A stretch of DNA of 64,000 bases from Microbacterium saperdae (GTDB lineage Bacteria; Actinomycetota; Actinomycetes; Actinomycetales; Microbacteriaceae). Position 1 is the stretch's first letter; every line of letters starts with the position of its first letter. Shown piece after piece: positions 43,201 to 53,574 of the stretch. The notes beneath the pieces are model-generated. The model saw only the letters and a program-made list of their open reading frames with translations, ran no database searches and had not been told where the DNA came from. Both the position numbers and the translations under genes were made by a program. Where the stretch lies: contig NZ_VFOX01000002.1 in NCBI RefSeq assembly GCF_006716345.1, positions 372,001 through 436,000 on the forward strand. The letters run 5' to 3'.

Positions 43201-44793
43201 ATGACGACTGTCTTCACCGGCCGTATCCGTCCGTTCTCCCCCCTGATCGACACGGAGGTCGAGGCGATGGCCGTCGAGGACGGTCGAGTCGTACGGGTCG
43301 GAACGACGGCGGGTCTGACCGCGCGGTACCCGGATGCCGAGACGGTCGCCCTAGCGGGATGGGTCATGCCGGGCCTGATCGAGCCCCACGGGCATCCTTC
43401 GTTCTCGGCGATCGTGCTCTCGGATCTCGTCGTCGACATCCGCCCGGTCGTCGTGCCGGATGCGACGGGCGCGCTCGCGACGATCGGACAAGCCGTGGCC
43501 GACGCCGAGGGAGCGGTGTTCGTGAACGGCTGGGATGCCCTGCTGCAGCGCGGGCTCCCCGACCCCGACATGCGCTTCCTCGACGAGCTCGCCGGCGCCG
43601 TACCGCTGGTCGTGATCCACAACTCGGGTCACTCGGCCTACTTCAACGCGGCTGCCGCGGTCGCCGCGGGCATCGACGCATCCACGCCGGATCCGGTCGG
43701 CGCCTCTTTCGGTCGTGCCGACGACGGCGCGCTCACCGGCGTCGCGCTCGAGGCCGCCGCCGTGGAGATGGTCCTCGCTCCCCTGCTCGCCACCGCGCAG
43801 CAGCACATGCCGGCGTTGCTCACCGGGCACCTGCGGGATCTCGCCGCGCGCGGGGTCACGACGGTCTCGGACCTGTCGTGGAACGCCGAGCTCAACCCGC
43901 TGATCGCGGCGCTCCAGACGCAGGGACAGCTGCCGGTGCGGTTGCGCTGGTACGAGATGTCGCGTCCGGGTGGGGTGGCGGCCGCACGCGGAGCGGACGA
44001 TCCCCTGTTCCGACAGACCGGGGTGAAGACCTGGTCGGACGGTTCCCCGTGGATCGGCAACATCGCCACGTCGTTCCCCTACCTCGATACGCCGGCCACG
44101 CGAGATCTGGGCCTCGAACCCCTGCACGTCGGCGAGGCGAACTACACGGCCGATGAGCTCCTGGCGATCGCCGAGCCCTATGCCGTCGGCGGATGGCAGC
44201 TCGCCTGCCACGCGCACGGCGACCGTGCGATCGACGCCACCCTGGACGTGTACGAGCAGATCATCGCGCGCCACGACCTGCGCGACCATCGATTCCGGCT
44301 GGAGCACTGCGGGGCGATGACACCAGCGCAGTTCGTGCGCGCGGCGGATCTGGGCGTCACGGTCAGCCTCTTCGTCGACCACATCACCTACTGGGGCGAA
44401 GTGCTGGTCGACGACCTGTTCGGTGCGGAGCACGGCGGCGCCTGGGCGGATGCCGGAGCGGCATTCGCGGCCGGACACCGCGCGACCTTCCACAACGACG
44501 GGTGGGTGACCCCGAACGAACCGTTCCGCAACATGGCCGTCGCCGAGACACGCACCACGCGCAACGGCTTTCGTATGCCCGGCGGCACGCCGGTCACGCG
44601 CGAGCAGGCGCTCCTCGCGCACACGGCGAACGCCGCCTGGCAACTGTTCAGCGAGCACGAGGTCGGAGCGCTGACGCCTGGGCTGTTCGCCGACTTCCTG
44701 GTGGTGGACCGGGATCCGGTCGCCGTGTCGGCGGAGGAGCTCGCGCAGACCGTCGTCGTGTCGACCTACCTGGCCGGACACCGGGTGGTCTGA
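43201..44793 (+). CDS. YtcJ-like metal-dependent amidohydrolase
   Basis: 530 residues. Amidohydrolase fold: composite beta-sandwich, then a TIM barrel with GLIEPHGHPSF (first His pair), GWQLACHAHGDRAID, HRFRLEHCGAM, FHNDGWVTPNEPF, and the end LTPGLFADFLVVDRDP. YtcJ-type enzymes hydrolyse amide or N-formyl bonds; substrate unknown. The ATG at 43201 is 6 bases after CAGACT, so a leaderless transcript is possible. Confidence 0.9.
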   Translation: MTTVFTGRIRPFSPLIDTEVEAMAVEDGRVVRVGTTAGLTARYPDAETVALAGWVMPGLIEPHGHPSFSAIVLSDLVVDIRPVVVPDATGALATIGQAVADAEGAVFVNGWDALLQRGLPDPDMRFLDELAGAVPLVVIHNSGHSAYFNAAAAVAAGIDASTPDPVGASFGRADDGALTGVALEAAAVEMVLAPLLATAQQHMPALLTGHLRDLAARGVTTVSDLSWNAELNPLIAALQTQGQLPVRLRWYEMSRPGGVAAARGADDPLFRQTGVKTWSDGSPWIGNIATSFPYLDTPATRDLGLEPLHVGEANYTADELLAIAEPYAVGGWQLACHAHGDRAIDATLDVYEQIIARHDLRDHRFRLEHCGAMTPAQFVRAADLGVTVSLFVDHITYWGEVLVDDLFGAEHGGAWADAGAAFAAGHRATFHNDGWVTPNEPFRNMAVAETRTTRNGFRMPGGTPVTREQALLAHTANAAWQLFSEHEVGALTPGLFADFLVVDRDPVAVSAEELAQTVVVSTYLAGHRVV

Positions 44794-44837
44794 CTCACGG
44801 ACCGTGAGGGGCCGGATCGGGGTCTAGGGTGAAAGCT

Positions 44838-45260
44838 ATGGACCTGCGTGTCGCGGCTTACGCGGTCGTCACCGATGACGACGGCCGGCTCCTGCTCGCG
44901 CGCTGGACCGAGGGTCGTCGCGTCGCCTGGACCATGCCCGGTGGCGGACTCGAGCCGGGCGAGCCCCCGGAGGATGCCGTGCGCCGCGAGCTCCGCGAGG
45001 AGACGGGGTACAGCGTCAAGGTCGGTGAGCTGCTGGGCGTCCACTCCCGGGTGATCCCGGCGACGCAGCGGGTGCAGAAGGCGGCGGAACCGTTGCACAC
45101 CCTGCGCATCGTCTACCGGGCGCAGGTCACGGGCGGCAAGCTGCGGTTCGAGACCGACGGCTCCACCGACATGGCCGAGTGGTTCTCGCGTCGCGCGGTC
45201 GCCGATCTGCAGCGGGTCAAACTGGTCGACATCGCGATGCGGATGGCCGGAATCTACTGA
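44838..45260 (+). CDS. Nudix hydrolase
   Basis: 140 residues. The Nudix box spans GGGLEPGEPPEDAVRRELRE and the following ETGY, with all Gly/Glu ligands intact. Preceded by VTDDDGRLLLARWTEGRRVAW. Cleaves a nucleoside diphosphate linked to another moiety; specificity not readable. The ATG at 44838 is 7 bases after TAGGGT (leaderless type); GTG at 44829 is an alternative. Confidence 0.92.
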   Translation: MDLRVAAYAVVTDDDGRLLLARWTEGRRVAWTMPGGGLEPGEPPEDAVRRELREETGYSVKVGELLGVHSRVIPATQRVQKAAEPLHTLRIVYRAQVTGGKLRFETDGSTDMAEWFSRRAVADLQRVKLVDIAMRMAGIY

Positions 45261-45264
45261 CCGG

Positions 45265-45786
45265 TCAGTCCCGACGCTCCTCCGGAACGGAGATGTCGGC
45301 GACGGTCGCACCGTACGCGGCGATCAGATCGTCGGCATCGACGAACAGGCTGTAACCATGAGCCCCTGCGCCCATCGCGATGCGCTTCCCGACGATCGAC
45401 TCGTCGGCGTAGATCGGCCAGTCCGTCGTGCTGCCGATGGGCACGATGGTTCCGCGCTCGTATCCGGTGGCGGCGAGGGCGAGTTCGGCTTCGGGCAGGC
45501 GCAGCTTGTTCACGCCGACGAGGGCGCGCAGCTTCGGCCACGAGATCGAGCGTCCGCCGGGGATGAGCGCGAACAGGTACGTGTCATCCGCGCGCTTGAC
45601 GACCAGGGTCTTCACGATGCCGGACGGGGGGATGCCGAGCAGCTCCGCCGCCTCGAACAGGCTGTTCGCCTGCGGACGCTCCCTGATGTCGATCGCCAGG
45701 CCGCGTGCCGCAGCGGCATCGCGGACCCGGGCGTGCTGATCGCCCCCGTCACCCGAAGGTGCGGAGGCGAGATCAGTGGAACTCAC
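45265..45786 (-). CDS. YbaK/EbsC-type aminoacyl-tRNA editing protein
   Basis: 173 residues, single editing domain: FEAAELLGIPPSGIVKTLVVK (catalytic Lys), FALIPGGRSISWPKLRAL, TDWPIYADESIV and MGAGAHGYSLFVDADDLIA. Members hydrolyse mischarged tRNA such as Cys- or Ala-tRNA-Pro. Coupled to the upstream gene by a GTGA overlap. Confidence 0.9.
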   Translation of the reverse strand: MSSTDLASAPSGDGGDQHARVRDAAAARGLAIDIRERPQANSLFEAAELLGIPPSGIVKTLVVKRADDTYLFALIPGGRSISWPKLRALVGVNKLRLPEAELALAATGYERGTIVPIGSTTDWPIYADESIVGKRIAMGAGAHGYSLFVDADDLIAAYGATVADISVPEERRD

Positions 45787-46283
45787 GCGTCGGGTGCGGA
45801 CAGCGGGTCATCGGCGACCCAGAGCTCGTCGTCGGCACGAAGGGCCTGCCATGCGGCGTACAGCACGCCGACGGCGGCTGCGGCACCCAGGATGATCGCG
45901 ACGACCGAGCCGAGACCCGGGCCGCTCTTCTGAGGCTTGGTGGCCTTGCGCACCTGCTTCTCGATGCCGAGGCGCTTCGCGTTCGCGACGTCCCAGGCAG
46001 TCAGTGCGCTGCCGACGACTCCGCCGACGATCGGGACGACCCTGTCGTCGACGACGTGCTTGCCGAAACTGACACCACGGTCCACCACCGGGGCGACCCG
46101 GCGGTTGTAGGTGTCCTGGACCACGGGCAGCACCTGCTCGCGACCGAGGCTGCCGAGCTGACGGCTGGCCTCGCGGGCGACATCGGCGGCGTGGCCGACC
46201 AGAACCTGCTGCGACTCCCAGAGCTGGGTCGCGTCGTTCTGCAGTCGGCGCAGTTCCTTCTTCCGCTTGCGGCTGAGGCTCAC
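45783..46283 (-). CDS. hypothetical protein, one transmembrane helix near the C-terminus
   Basis: 166 residues. GTG at 46283 with AGGAGA upstream. Basic start (SLSRKRKKELRRLQND), a long amphipathic helical middle, one helix (SVVAIILGAAAAVGVLYAAW), and an acidic end (DDELWVADDPLSAPDA). Conserved in style with actinobacterial proteins of unknown role. Overlaps YbaK by 4 bases. Confidence 0.8.
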   Translation of the reverse strand: MSLSRKRKKELRRLQNDATQLWESQQVLVGHAADVAREASRQLGSLGREQVLPVVQDTYNRRVAPVVDRGVSFGKHVVDDRVVPIVGGVVGSALTAWDVANAKRLGIEKQVRKATKPQKSGPGLGSVVAIILGAAAAVGVLYAAWQALRADDELWVADDPLSAPDA

Positions 46284-46456
46284 GATGTTCTCCTGTCGAT
46301 TGGAGGTGCGGGTTCCCCATCTTGCCAGAAGAGGCTGGATGCAAGGCGGGAAAACACCTACCCCTTGCCAACTCGCAGACCACGATGTACCTTCAGTCCC
46401 CCTGTTCGGGCACGGGAACAAAGCCAACTCATGGGAAGCTCTGCGAGAATGAACGC

Positions 46457-47014
46457 ATGCCTCACGCCTCTCACGTCGCAACCCTGCACACCAACCACGG
46501 TGACATCGTCATCAACCTCTTCGGTGACCACGCCCCGAAGACGGTCAAGAACTTCGTCGGCCTCGCCGACGGCACCCAGGAGTGGACGCACCCCGCCACC
46601 GGCAAGCCGGGCGAGGGTCCTCTCTACAAGGACGTCGTCTTCCACCGCATCATCCCGAACTTCATGATCCAGGGCGGAGACCCGCTCGGACAGGGCGTCG
46701 GCGGCCCCGGCTACAACTTCGACGACGAGATCAACAACGAGCTGAACTTCAACGCTCCCTACATCCTCGCGATGGCCAACGCCGGCCTGCGTCGCAACGC
46801 CATCACGGGCAAGCCCGAGGGCACCAACGGTTCGCAGTTCTTCATCACCACCGACCCGACCCCGTGGCTGCAGGGCAAGCACACGATCTTCGGCGAGGTC
46901 GCCGATGACGCCTCCAAGGCCGTCGTCGACGCGATCGGCGCCGTCGCCACCGGTGCGGGCGACCGCCCCATCGAGCCGGTCGTGCTGCAGTCGATCGACA
47001 TCGTCGCGGCCTGA
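46457..47014 (+). CDS. cyclophilin-type peptidyl-prolyl isomerase
   Basis: 185 residues, cytoplasmic. Cyclophilin motifs VVFHRIIPNFMIQGGDPLG (catalytic Arg), LAMANAGL, GSQFFITT and HTIFGEV. Accelerates proline isomerisation in folding. The ATG is 6 bases after GAGAAT, probably leaderless. Followed by the rhomboid gene in 21 bases. Confidence 0.96.
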   Translation: MPHASHVATLHTNHGDIVINLFGDHAPKTVKNFVGLADGTQEWTHPATGKPGEGPLYKDVVFHRIIPNFMIQGGDPLGQGVGGPGYNFDDEINNELNFNAPYILAMANAGLRRNAITGKPEGTNGSQFFITTDPTPWLQGKHTIFGEVADDASKAVVDAIGAVATGAGDRPIEPVVLQSIDIVAA

Positions 47015-47035
47015 CGACACCTTCGGCCGATCCGG

Positions 47036-47923
47036 ATGTCGACGCCTGAGTTCACGAGCAATCGCGACAACTTCTGCTACCGGCATCCGGATCGGCAGAG
47101 CTTCGTGCTCTGCCAGCGCTGCCTGCGCACCATCTGCCCGGAGTGCCAGACACCGGCACCCGTCGGGGTCATCTGCCCCGAGTGCATGCAGGAGCAGCGC
47201 AAGAACCGCACCCCCGCGCAGAAGCGCGCCGAGCGTCGCTGGGGCGGCGGCGGATCCATCGCCGCGGCTCGCAGCGGCAAGCCGGTCGTCACCTACGCGC
47301 TGCTCGCGATCACGTCGTTCATCGGGCTGCTGCAGCTGATTCCGGGGCTCGGTCCTCAGATCACCGATGCGCTCCTCTTCGCGGCGCCTTATCTCTACCC
47401 GAGCATCTCGCCGTACCCCTTCGAGCCGTGGCGCCTGCTCACTGCGGTGTTCGTGCACGGCGGGTTCGTCCACCTGGCCTTGAACATGCTCGCGCTGTGG
47501 ATGCTGGGCCAGAGCCTCGAGCCGATGCTCGGCCGCGCCCGCTACCTCTCGCTGTATCTGATCAGCGGCCTGGGCGGCTCCGTCATGGTCGCGGTCCTCG
47601 CCCCCACCACCGCGACCGTCGGTGCCTCCGGCGCCGTCTTCGGCCTCATGGCTGCGCTGTTGATCATCGGTCGCCACATCGGCGCGAACGTCACCGGGAT
47701 CCTCGTGATCCTCGGGATCAACTTCGCCTTCGGGTTCTTCGTCGGCGGCATCGCCTGGCAGGCGCACCTGGGTGGCGCGATCGTCGGTGCCCTCATCGCC
47801 TTCATCTACACCCGCACCAAGCGACGAGAACAGCGCATCTGGCAGATCGTTCTGCTCGCCGTGACCGTGGTCGCGCTGCTCCTCGTCGTGTTCCTCGTCC
47901 CCCCGCTGATCCTTCTGTCGTGA
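47036..47923 (+). CDS. rhomboid-family intramembrane serine protease
   Basis: 295 residues. N-terminal zinc-binding part with Cys/His pairs (NFCYRHPDRQSFVLCQRC, CPECQTPAPVGVICPECM), then six or seven membrane helices with catalytic Ser in VGASGAVFG and His in WQAHLGG, plus the HGGFVHLALNM loop. Usual neighbour of the cyclophilin gene near actinobacterial origins. Confidence 0.95.
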   Translation: MSTPEFTSNRDNFCYRHPDRQSFVLCQRCLRTICPECQTPAPVGVICPECMQEQRKNRTPAQKRAERRWGGGGSIAAARSGKPVVTYALLAITSFIGLLQLIPGLGPQITDALLFAAPYLYPSISPYPFEPWRLLTAVFVHGGFVHLALNMLALWMLGQSLEPMLGRARYLSLYLISGLGGSVMVAVLAPTTATVGASGAVFGLMAALLIIGRHIGANVTGILVILGINFAFGFFVGGIAWQAHLGGAIVGALIAFIYTRTKRREQRIWQIVLLAVTVVALLLVVFLVPPLILLS

Positions 47924-47936
47924 CCCTTCCGTCCTG

Positions 47937-48020
47937 ATCCCGAGTTGTTAACAGGGTTGTTGACCCCTGTGAATAACACCGGTGTAATTCTCCCCAGGCT
48001 GTGGAGAGATCTGTGGATAA
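47937..48020. other. AT-rich intergenic block with DnaA-box-like sites
   Basis: 47937-47977 is an inverted, diverged copy of 27261-27301 and contains TGTGAATAA; a perfect DnaA-box sequence TGTGGATAA is at 48012-48020. Lower GC than its surroundings. It may bind DnaA, but too few boxes are present to call it an origin. Confidence 0.5.
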
Positions 48021-48058
48021 CTTGTTGAGGGCTTGTGGGGTTCTGGGGAGTGGATACG

Positions 48059-48091
48059 CGAAGGGCCCCTCGCATCGCGAGGGGCCCTTCG
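48059..48091. terminator. bidirectional terminator between rhomboid and crgA
   Basis: Perfect 15-bp stem CGAAGGGCCCCTCGC / GCGAGGGGCCCTTCG with a 3-base loop, between convergent genes. Confidence 0.85.
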
Positions 48092-48111
48092 GGAAAGTCG
48101 TGGAGTGCGGG

Positions 48112-48351
48112 TCAGCGCCAACGGGTGGTCATCAGGAAGCCGATCAGGGCGATGCCCAGGCCGATCGCCAGGTTCCAGTTGTCGAGACCGGGAATCGGGA
48201 ACTGCATCCCTGAGATGTAGAACACGAGGATCCACGCCAGACCCAGCAGCATGAAGCCGATCATCACCGGCTTGAACCAGACGGCGTTCGGAGCCGCCTC
48301 GCCCTCGGCGCGCTCGACGACGGGCTCTTCACTCTTGCGCTCTCGTGCCAT
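48112..48351 (-). CDS. crgA: cell division protein CrgA
   Basis: 79 residues. Acidic/basic cytoplasmic start (MARERKSEEPVVERAEGE), then two membrane helices with WFKPVMIGFMLLGLAWILVFYIS and NLAIGLGIALIGFLMTTRWR, the CrgA signature ending. CrgA coordinates FtsZ, FtsI and RodA/PbpA at the septum, matching the neighbouring pbpA/rodA cluster. Start at 48351 from length and motif; the upstream extension is not protein-like. Confidence 0.95.
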   Translation of the reverse strand: MARERKSEEPVVERAEGEAAPNAVWFKPVMIGFMLLGLAWILVFYISGMQFPIPGLDNWNLAIGLGIALIGFLMTTRWR

Positions 48352-48443
48352 TCCGTCATTGTACCCAAGAGTGCTGTCTCGAATCGATGTCGGGTCTCCC
48401 TCTCCTCGGCATCCGTTCAGCACCGAGCGATAGGATCGCGGCC

Positions 48444-49238
48444 ATGACTGCATCCGTCGCGCCTGGGGGGCGACGCCCGCGTCGTTCCCGGCCACGGTCC
48501 CGGGCGACGTTCGCGAGCGTTCTCGGCGAGCTCCTGCTCACCGCCGGCGTTCTCGTGCTGCTGTTCGTCGCCTGGCAGATGTGGATCGGCGACATCATCA
48601 TCAGCGCCCAGAAGAACGAGGAGGGTGCTGCGGTCTCCGCGGCGTGGGCTGCGGCCCCTGCGCCCGAGCTCCCACCCCTGATCGAGAAGGACGACGGTAC
48701 GACCGAGTACGAGCCGGTCATCCCCGCCGTGCCCGCCGACACCGAGGAGCTGGGGCGCATGCACGTGCCGCGGTTCGGTGCCGACTACAACTTCGGCATT
48801 TACGGCGGTACCAGCCGCGCACGCACGCTCGATGATCTCGGCATCGGCGTCTACACGAACTCGAAGATGCCCGGCGAGGTCGGCAACTTCGCGATGGCCG
48901 GTCATCGCACCACGTGGGGCAAGCCCTTCAATCAGCTCGACAAGCTGCAGCTGAACGACGCGATCGTGGTCGAGACGCCCGACGGCTGGTTCACCTACCG
49001 ATTCCGCACCCTCGAGTACGTGAAGCCGACGCAGACCGACGTGCTCGCCGACGTGCCGCAGGTGCCCGAGGTGCAGACGGGCGAACGCTACATCACCCTC
49101 ACCGCATGCTCGCCGCTGTACTCGCTCGCCGAGCGCATCGTCGCCTACGGGGTCTTCGAGAGCTTCCAGCCCCGGGCCGAGGGGCCGCCGAAGGCGTTGA
49201 CCGATCCGCCGCCTCCCCCGGCCGCACCGTCGGTGTAG
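48444..49238 (+). CDS. class E sortase
   Basis: 264 residues. Arg-rich cytoplasmic start, one membrane helix (about 28-50), linker, then the sortase fold with His in AMAGHRTTWG, Cys near 222 in LTACSP and the catalytic Arg in ERIVAYG. Class E enzymes recognise LAxTG signals; the GH92 protein at 35284 ends in LAGTG and is a likely substrate. TAGGAT lies 7 bases before the ATG, leaderless type. Confidence 0.94.
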   Translation: MTASVAPGGRRPRRSRPRSRATFASVLGELLLTAGVLVLLFVAWQMWIGDIIISAQKNEEGAAVSAAWAAAPAPELPPLIEKDDGTTEYEPVIPAVPADTEELGRMHVPRFGADYNFGIYGGTSRARTLDDLGIGVYTNSKMPGEVGNFAMAGHRTTWGKPFNQLDKLQLNDAIVVETPDGWFTYRFRTLEYVKPTQTDVLADVPQVPEVQTGERYITLTACSPLYSLAERIVAYGVFESFQPRAEGPPKALTDPPPPPAAPSV

Positions 49239-49267
49239 GTTGTGGAAAGCGACGAGGGAGAAGACTG

Positions 49268-49423
49268 ATGTACGCCGGACTCTGGCGCCTGTTGCCCGGC
49301 CCCTGGTGGGTGCGACTGCTGATCGTGCTGATCGTCGTCTCCGCGGTGCTCTACGCCCTGTTCTACTACGTGTTCCCCTGGGTGAGCCCGATCATCTCCC
49401 CCGGTGAGATCGACCTCGAATGA
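49268..49423 (+). CDS. 51-residue membrane protein
   Basis: MYAGLWRLLPGPWWVRLLIV... one hydrophobic helix followed by SPIISPGEIDLE. Short proteins like this, starting YxxLWRxLPGPxWxR, sit between the sortase and the pabA-like gene in actinobacteria; function unknown. Its stop overlaps the next start (ATGA). Confidence 0.85.
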   Translation: MYAGLWRLLPGPWWVRLLIVLIVVSAVLYALFYYVFPWVSPIISPGEIDLE

Positions 49424-50052
49424 CCCGTGTGCTCGTGGTCGACAACCACGACAGCTTCGTGCACACCCTGGTCGGTTACCTGCACGAGCTCGGCGCGACG
49501 ACCACGATGATCGAGTCGGATGCCGTCGACACCCTCGGTCTCACGCGGCTGCTGCCCGACTTCGACGCCCTGATGCTCTCGCCGGGACCGGGTTCTCCGG
49601 CTGACGCCGGGGTATCGCTCGAGGCCGTGCGCCTCGCCGCACGCACCCGCATGCCGCTGCTCGGCGTGTGCCTGGGACATCAGGTGATCGGTGCCGCGTT
49701 CGGTGCGCCCGTGACCGAGGCACCGGAACTGATGCACGGGATGGTCTCATCCGTGCATCACGACGACTCCACGCTCTTCGCCGGGCTGCCCTCGCCGGTC
49801 GACGTCGGGCGCTATCACTCACTCGCGCTTGCCGAGGCGGATCTTCCGGCGGAGCTGAGAGTGACGGCGCGCACGGAGAGCGGCACGGTGATGGGCATCT
49901 CCCACACCGACCTGCCGATCCACGGTGTGCAGTTCCACCCGGAGAGCGTGCTCACCGACGGCGGCTACCGACTGCTGGCGAACTGGCTCGATTCGCTCGG
50001 AGACTCGTCCGCCGTCGAGCGCGCCGAAGCCCTGCACCCGCTGTCGCGCTGA
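49420..50052 (+). CDS. glutamine amidotransferase, anthranilate/aminodeoxychorismate synthase component II type
   Basis: 210 residues. Class I glutaminase triad: Cys84 in LGVCLGHQ, and His/Glu in VQFHPESV. N-terminal VLVVDNHDSFVHTLVGYL and LMLSPGPGSP are typical of TrpG/PabA. Provides ammonia for anthranilate or aminodeoxychorismate synthesis; the partner subunit is not in the window, so trpG or pabA cannot be chosen. Confidence 0.9.
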   Translation: MTRVLVVDNHDSFVHTLVGYLHELGATTTMIESDAVDTLGLTRLLPDFDALMLSPGPGSPADAGVSLEAVRLAARTRMPLLGVCLGHQVIGAAFGAPVTEAPELMHGMVSSVHHDDSTLFAGLPSPVDVGRYHSLALAEADLPAELRVTARTESGTVMGISHTDLPIHGVQFHPESVLTDGGYRLLANWLDSLGDSSAVERAEALHPLSR

Positions 50053-50056
50053 ACCC

Positions 50057-51748
50057 CTACTCGCCTGTGCAGTAGCGGAGCTCGACCGGTGATCCGATCG
50101 GGACGTCGCCCGGCGCCACCGACATCGAGACGACGGTCGGAGGATCCGTCGCCGGGCAGTCGGCCGACTCGACGGGAGTGGCGGTGAGTCCGAGCGACTC
50201 CAGGTTCGTGGTCGCCGCAGCGAGGGTCCATCCGGCGAGGTCGGTCAGAGTGACCTTGCCGCTGGCCACGACCAGATTGACCACCGTGCCGGGAGCGACT
50301 TCGTCGGCTTCCTGCTCGCTCGCAGAGATCACGGTGTCCGCCGCGATCGATTTGTCATTGCGTTGGATCACCGTGCCCAGTTCGAGCCCGGCGGCGGTCA
50401 ACGCCTTCTTGGCATCCGTGAGCGACATCCCCTCGAGCTGGGGAACCGTCGACGTCTCGACGCCGGAGGACACGTAGAGAGTGACCGTGTCACCCTCACT
50501 GACGGTCTCTCCGGCCTCGGGATCGGTGCGGATCACATTGCCTTCGGTGATGTCGGTACTGGTCTCGACCACCAGCTTGGTCGTGAGGTCGAGGTCCGAC
50601 AGGTCGGACTGCGCCCGCTCGGATGAGACGTTCACGAGGTTCGGCACGACACGGGACGTGGTGGGCACCTCGGGAGGACGCATGCTGATGGTCCAGACCC
50701 AGAAGAGCACGGAGGCGAGGAGCACGGCGAGGAGAGCCACACCGGCCCAGATCCAGGCGACGGGCGGACCCGACTGCGTGCGGGCCATGGTCGTGTCGGT
50801 GCTGAGCTGCCGCAGGGAGCGTGCGGTCTCCTGCGCCTGGCGGGGGCTCGGGCCGTACAGCTCGCTGGTGAGGGCGCCGAGCTCCTTGCGGCTCGGCGCG
50901 TGGCCGCTGGCCGCGCTGTCGAGAGCGGCGCGGAAGTGTGCGGCATCCGGGTAGCGCTGGTACGGGTCCTTCGCGAGCGCGCGCAGCACCACGGGGTCGA
51001 GCGCGCCGGGGGCGTCTTCGTTGACCTCGGTCGGGGGGAGCGGCGTCTCGCTCACGTGCTGGTACGCGACGGCGACCGGCGACTCACCGCGGAAGGGCTG
51101 GCGTCCGGTGAGCAGCTCGTAGAGCACCACACCGGTGGAGTAGAGGTCGGCGCGGGCATCGACCGGCTCGCCCTTCGCCTGCTCGGGTGAGAAGTAGGCG
51201 GCGGTGCCGATGATCTGCGTGGTCTCGGCGACGGTCGACGATGAATCCGACACCGCGCGGGCGATGCCGAAGTCCATGACCTTGACCTGGCCCTTGTCGG
51301 TGACCATGACGTTGCCCGGCTTGATGTCGCGGTGCACGACACCTGCGCGGTGCGAGTAGTCGAGCGCCTCGAGGATGCCGTCGGTGTAGCGGACGGCGTC
51401 CTCCACCGGCACGGGGCCTGAGGCGATGATGTCCTTCAACAGCGTGCCGCTGATGAGTTCCATCACGATGTAGGGAGGGTCGTCCGACGAGCTGTCGGTG
51501 TTCGAAGGGTCGCCGGCGTCGTACACGCGCACGATCGACGGGTGCGACATCCGTGACGCGGCCTGAGCCTCGAGACGGAACCGGGTGCGGAACGCGGTGT
51601 CCTTGGCGAGTTCGGGGTCGAGGATCTTGATCGCGACCTCGCGGCCGAGCGTCAGATCCTGGCCGCGGTAGACCTTGGCCATTCCCCCGCGCCCGATGAG
51701 CTCGCCGACGCGGTACCTACCCGCGAGAACGCGTGACTCTGTGGACAC
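50057..51748 (-). CDS. pknB: PASTA-domain serine/threonine protein kinase PknB
   Basis: 563 residues. Kinase domain 1-280: IGRGGMAKVYRG, VAIKIL, VVHRDIKPGNVMV, MDFGIAR and a TxxYFSPEQAKG activation end. One membrane helix follows (VAWIWAGVALLAVLLASVLFWVW), then three PASTA repeats (starting VVPNLVNV, STVPQLEG and TLTDLAGW) outside. Senses muropeptides/lipid II and controls cell-wall growth and division. Last gene of the cluster; ends 4 bases from the convergent pabA-like gene. Confidence 0.95.
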   Translation of the reverse strand: MSTESRVLAGRYRVGELIGRGGMAKVYRGQDLTLGREVAIKILDPELAKDTAFRTRFRLEAQAASRMSHPSIVRVYDAGDPSNTDSSSDDPPYIVMELISGTLLKDIIASGPVPVEDAVRYTDGILEALDYSHRAGVVHRDIKPGNVMVTDKGQVKVMDFGIARAVSDSSSTVAETTQIIGTAAYFSPEQAKGEPVDARADLYSTGVVLYELLTGRQPFRGESPVAVAYQHVSETPLPPTEVNEDAPGALDPVVLRALAKDPYQRYPDAAHFRAALDSAASGHAPSRKELGALTSELYGPSPRQAQETARSLRQLSTDTTMARTQSGPPVAWIWAGVALLAVLLASVLFWVWTISMRPPEVPTTSRVVPNLVNVSSERAQSDLSDLDLTTKLVVETSTDITEGNVIRTDPEAGETVSEGDTVTLYVSSGVETSTVPQLEGMSLTDAKKALTAAGLELGTVIQRNDKSIAADTVISASEQEADEVAPGTVVNLVVASGKVTLTDLAGWTLAAATTNLESLGLTATPVESADCPATDPPTVVSMSVAPGDVPIGSPVELRYCTGE

Positions 51749-51789
51749 GAACTACCCCCTGGCAAAACTGATTCTGAGCTGGAATAAGG

Positions 51790-53570
<1,781 letters not shown>

Positions 53571-53574
<4 letters not shown>

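Noticed and set aside
47937..48020. Chromosomal origin of replication
   Set aside because: Only one perfect DnaA box and a few degenerate ones; the origin is expected upstream of dnaN, outside the window.
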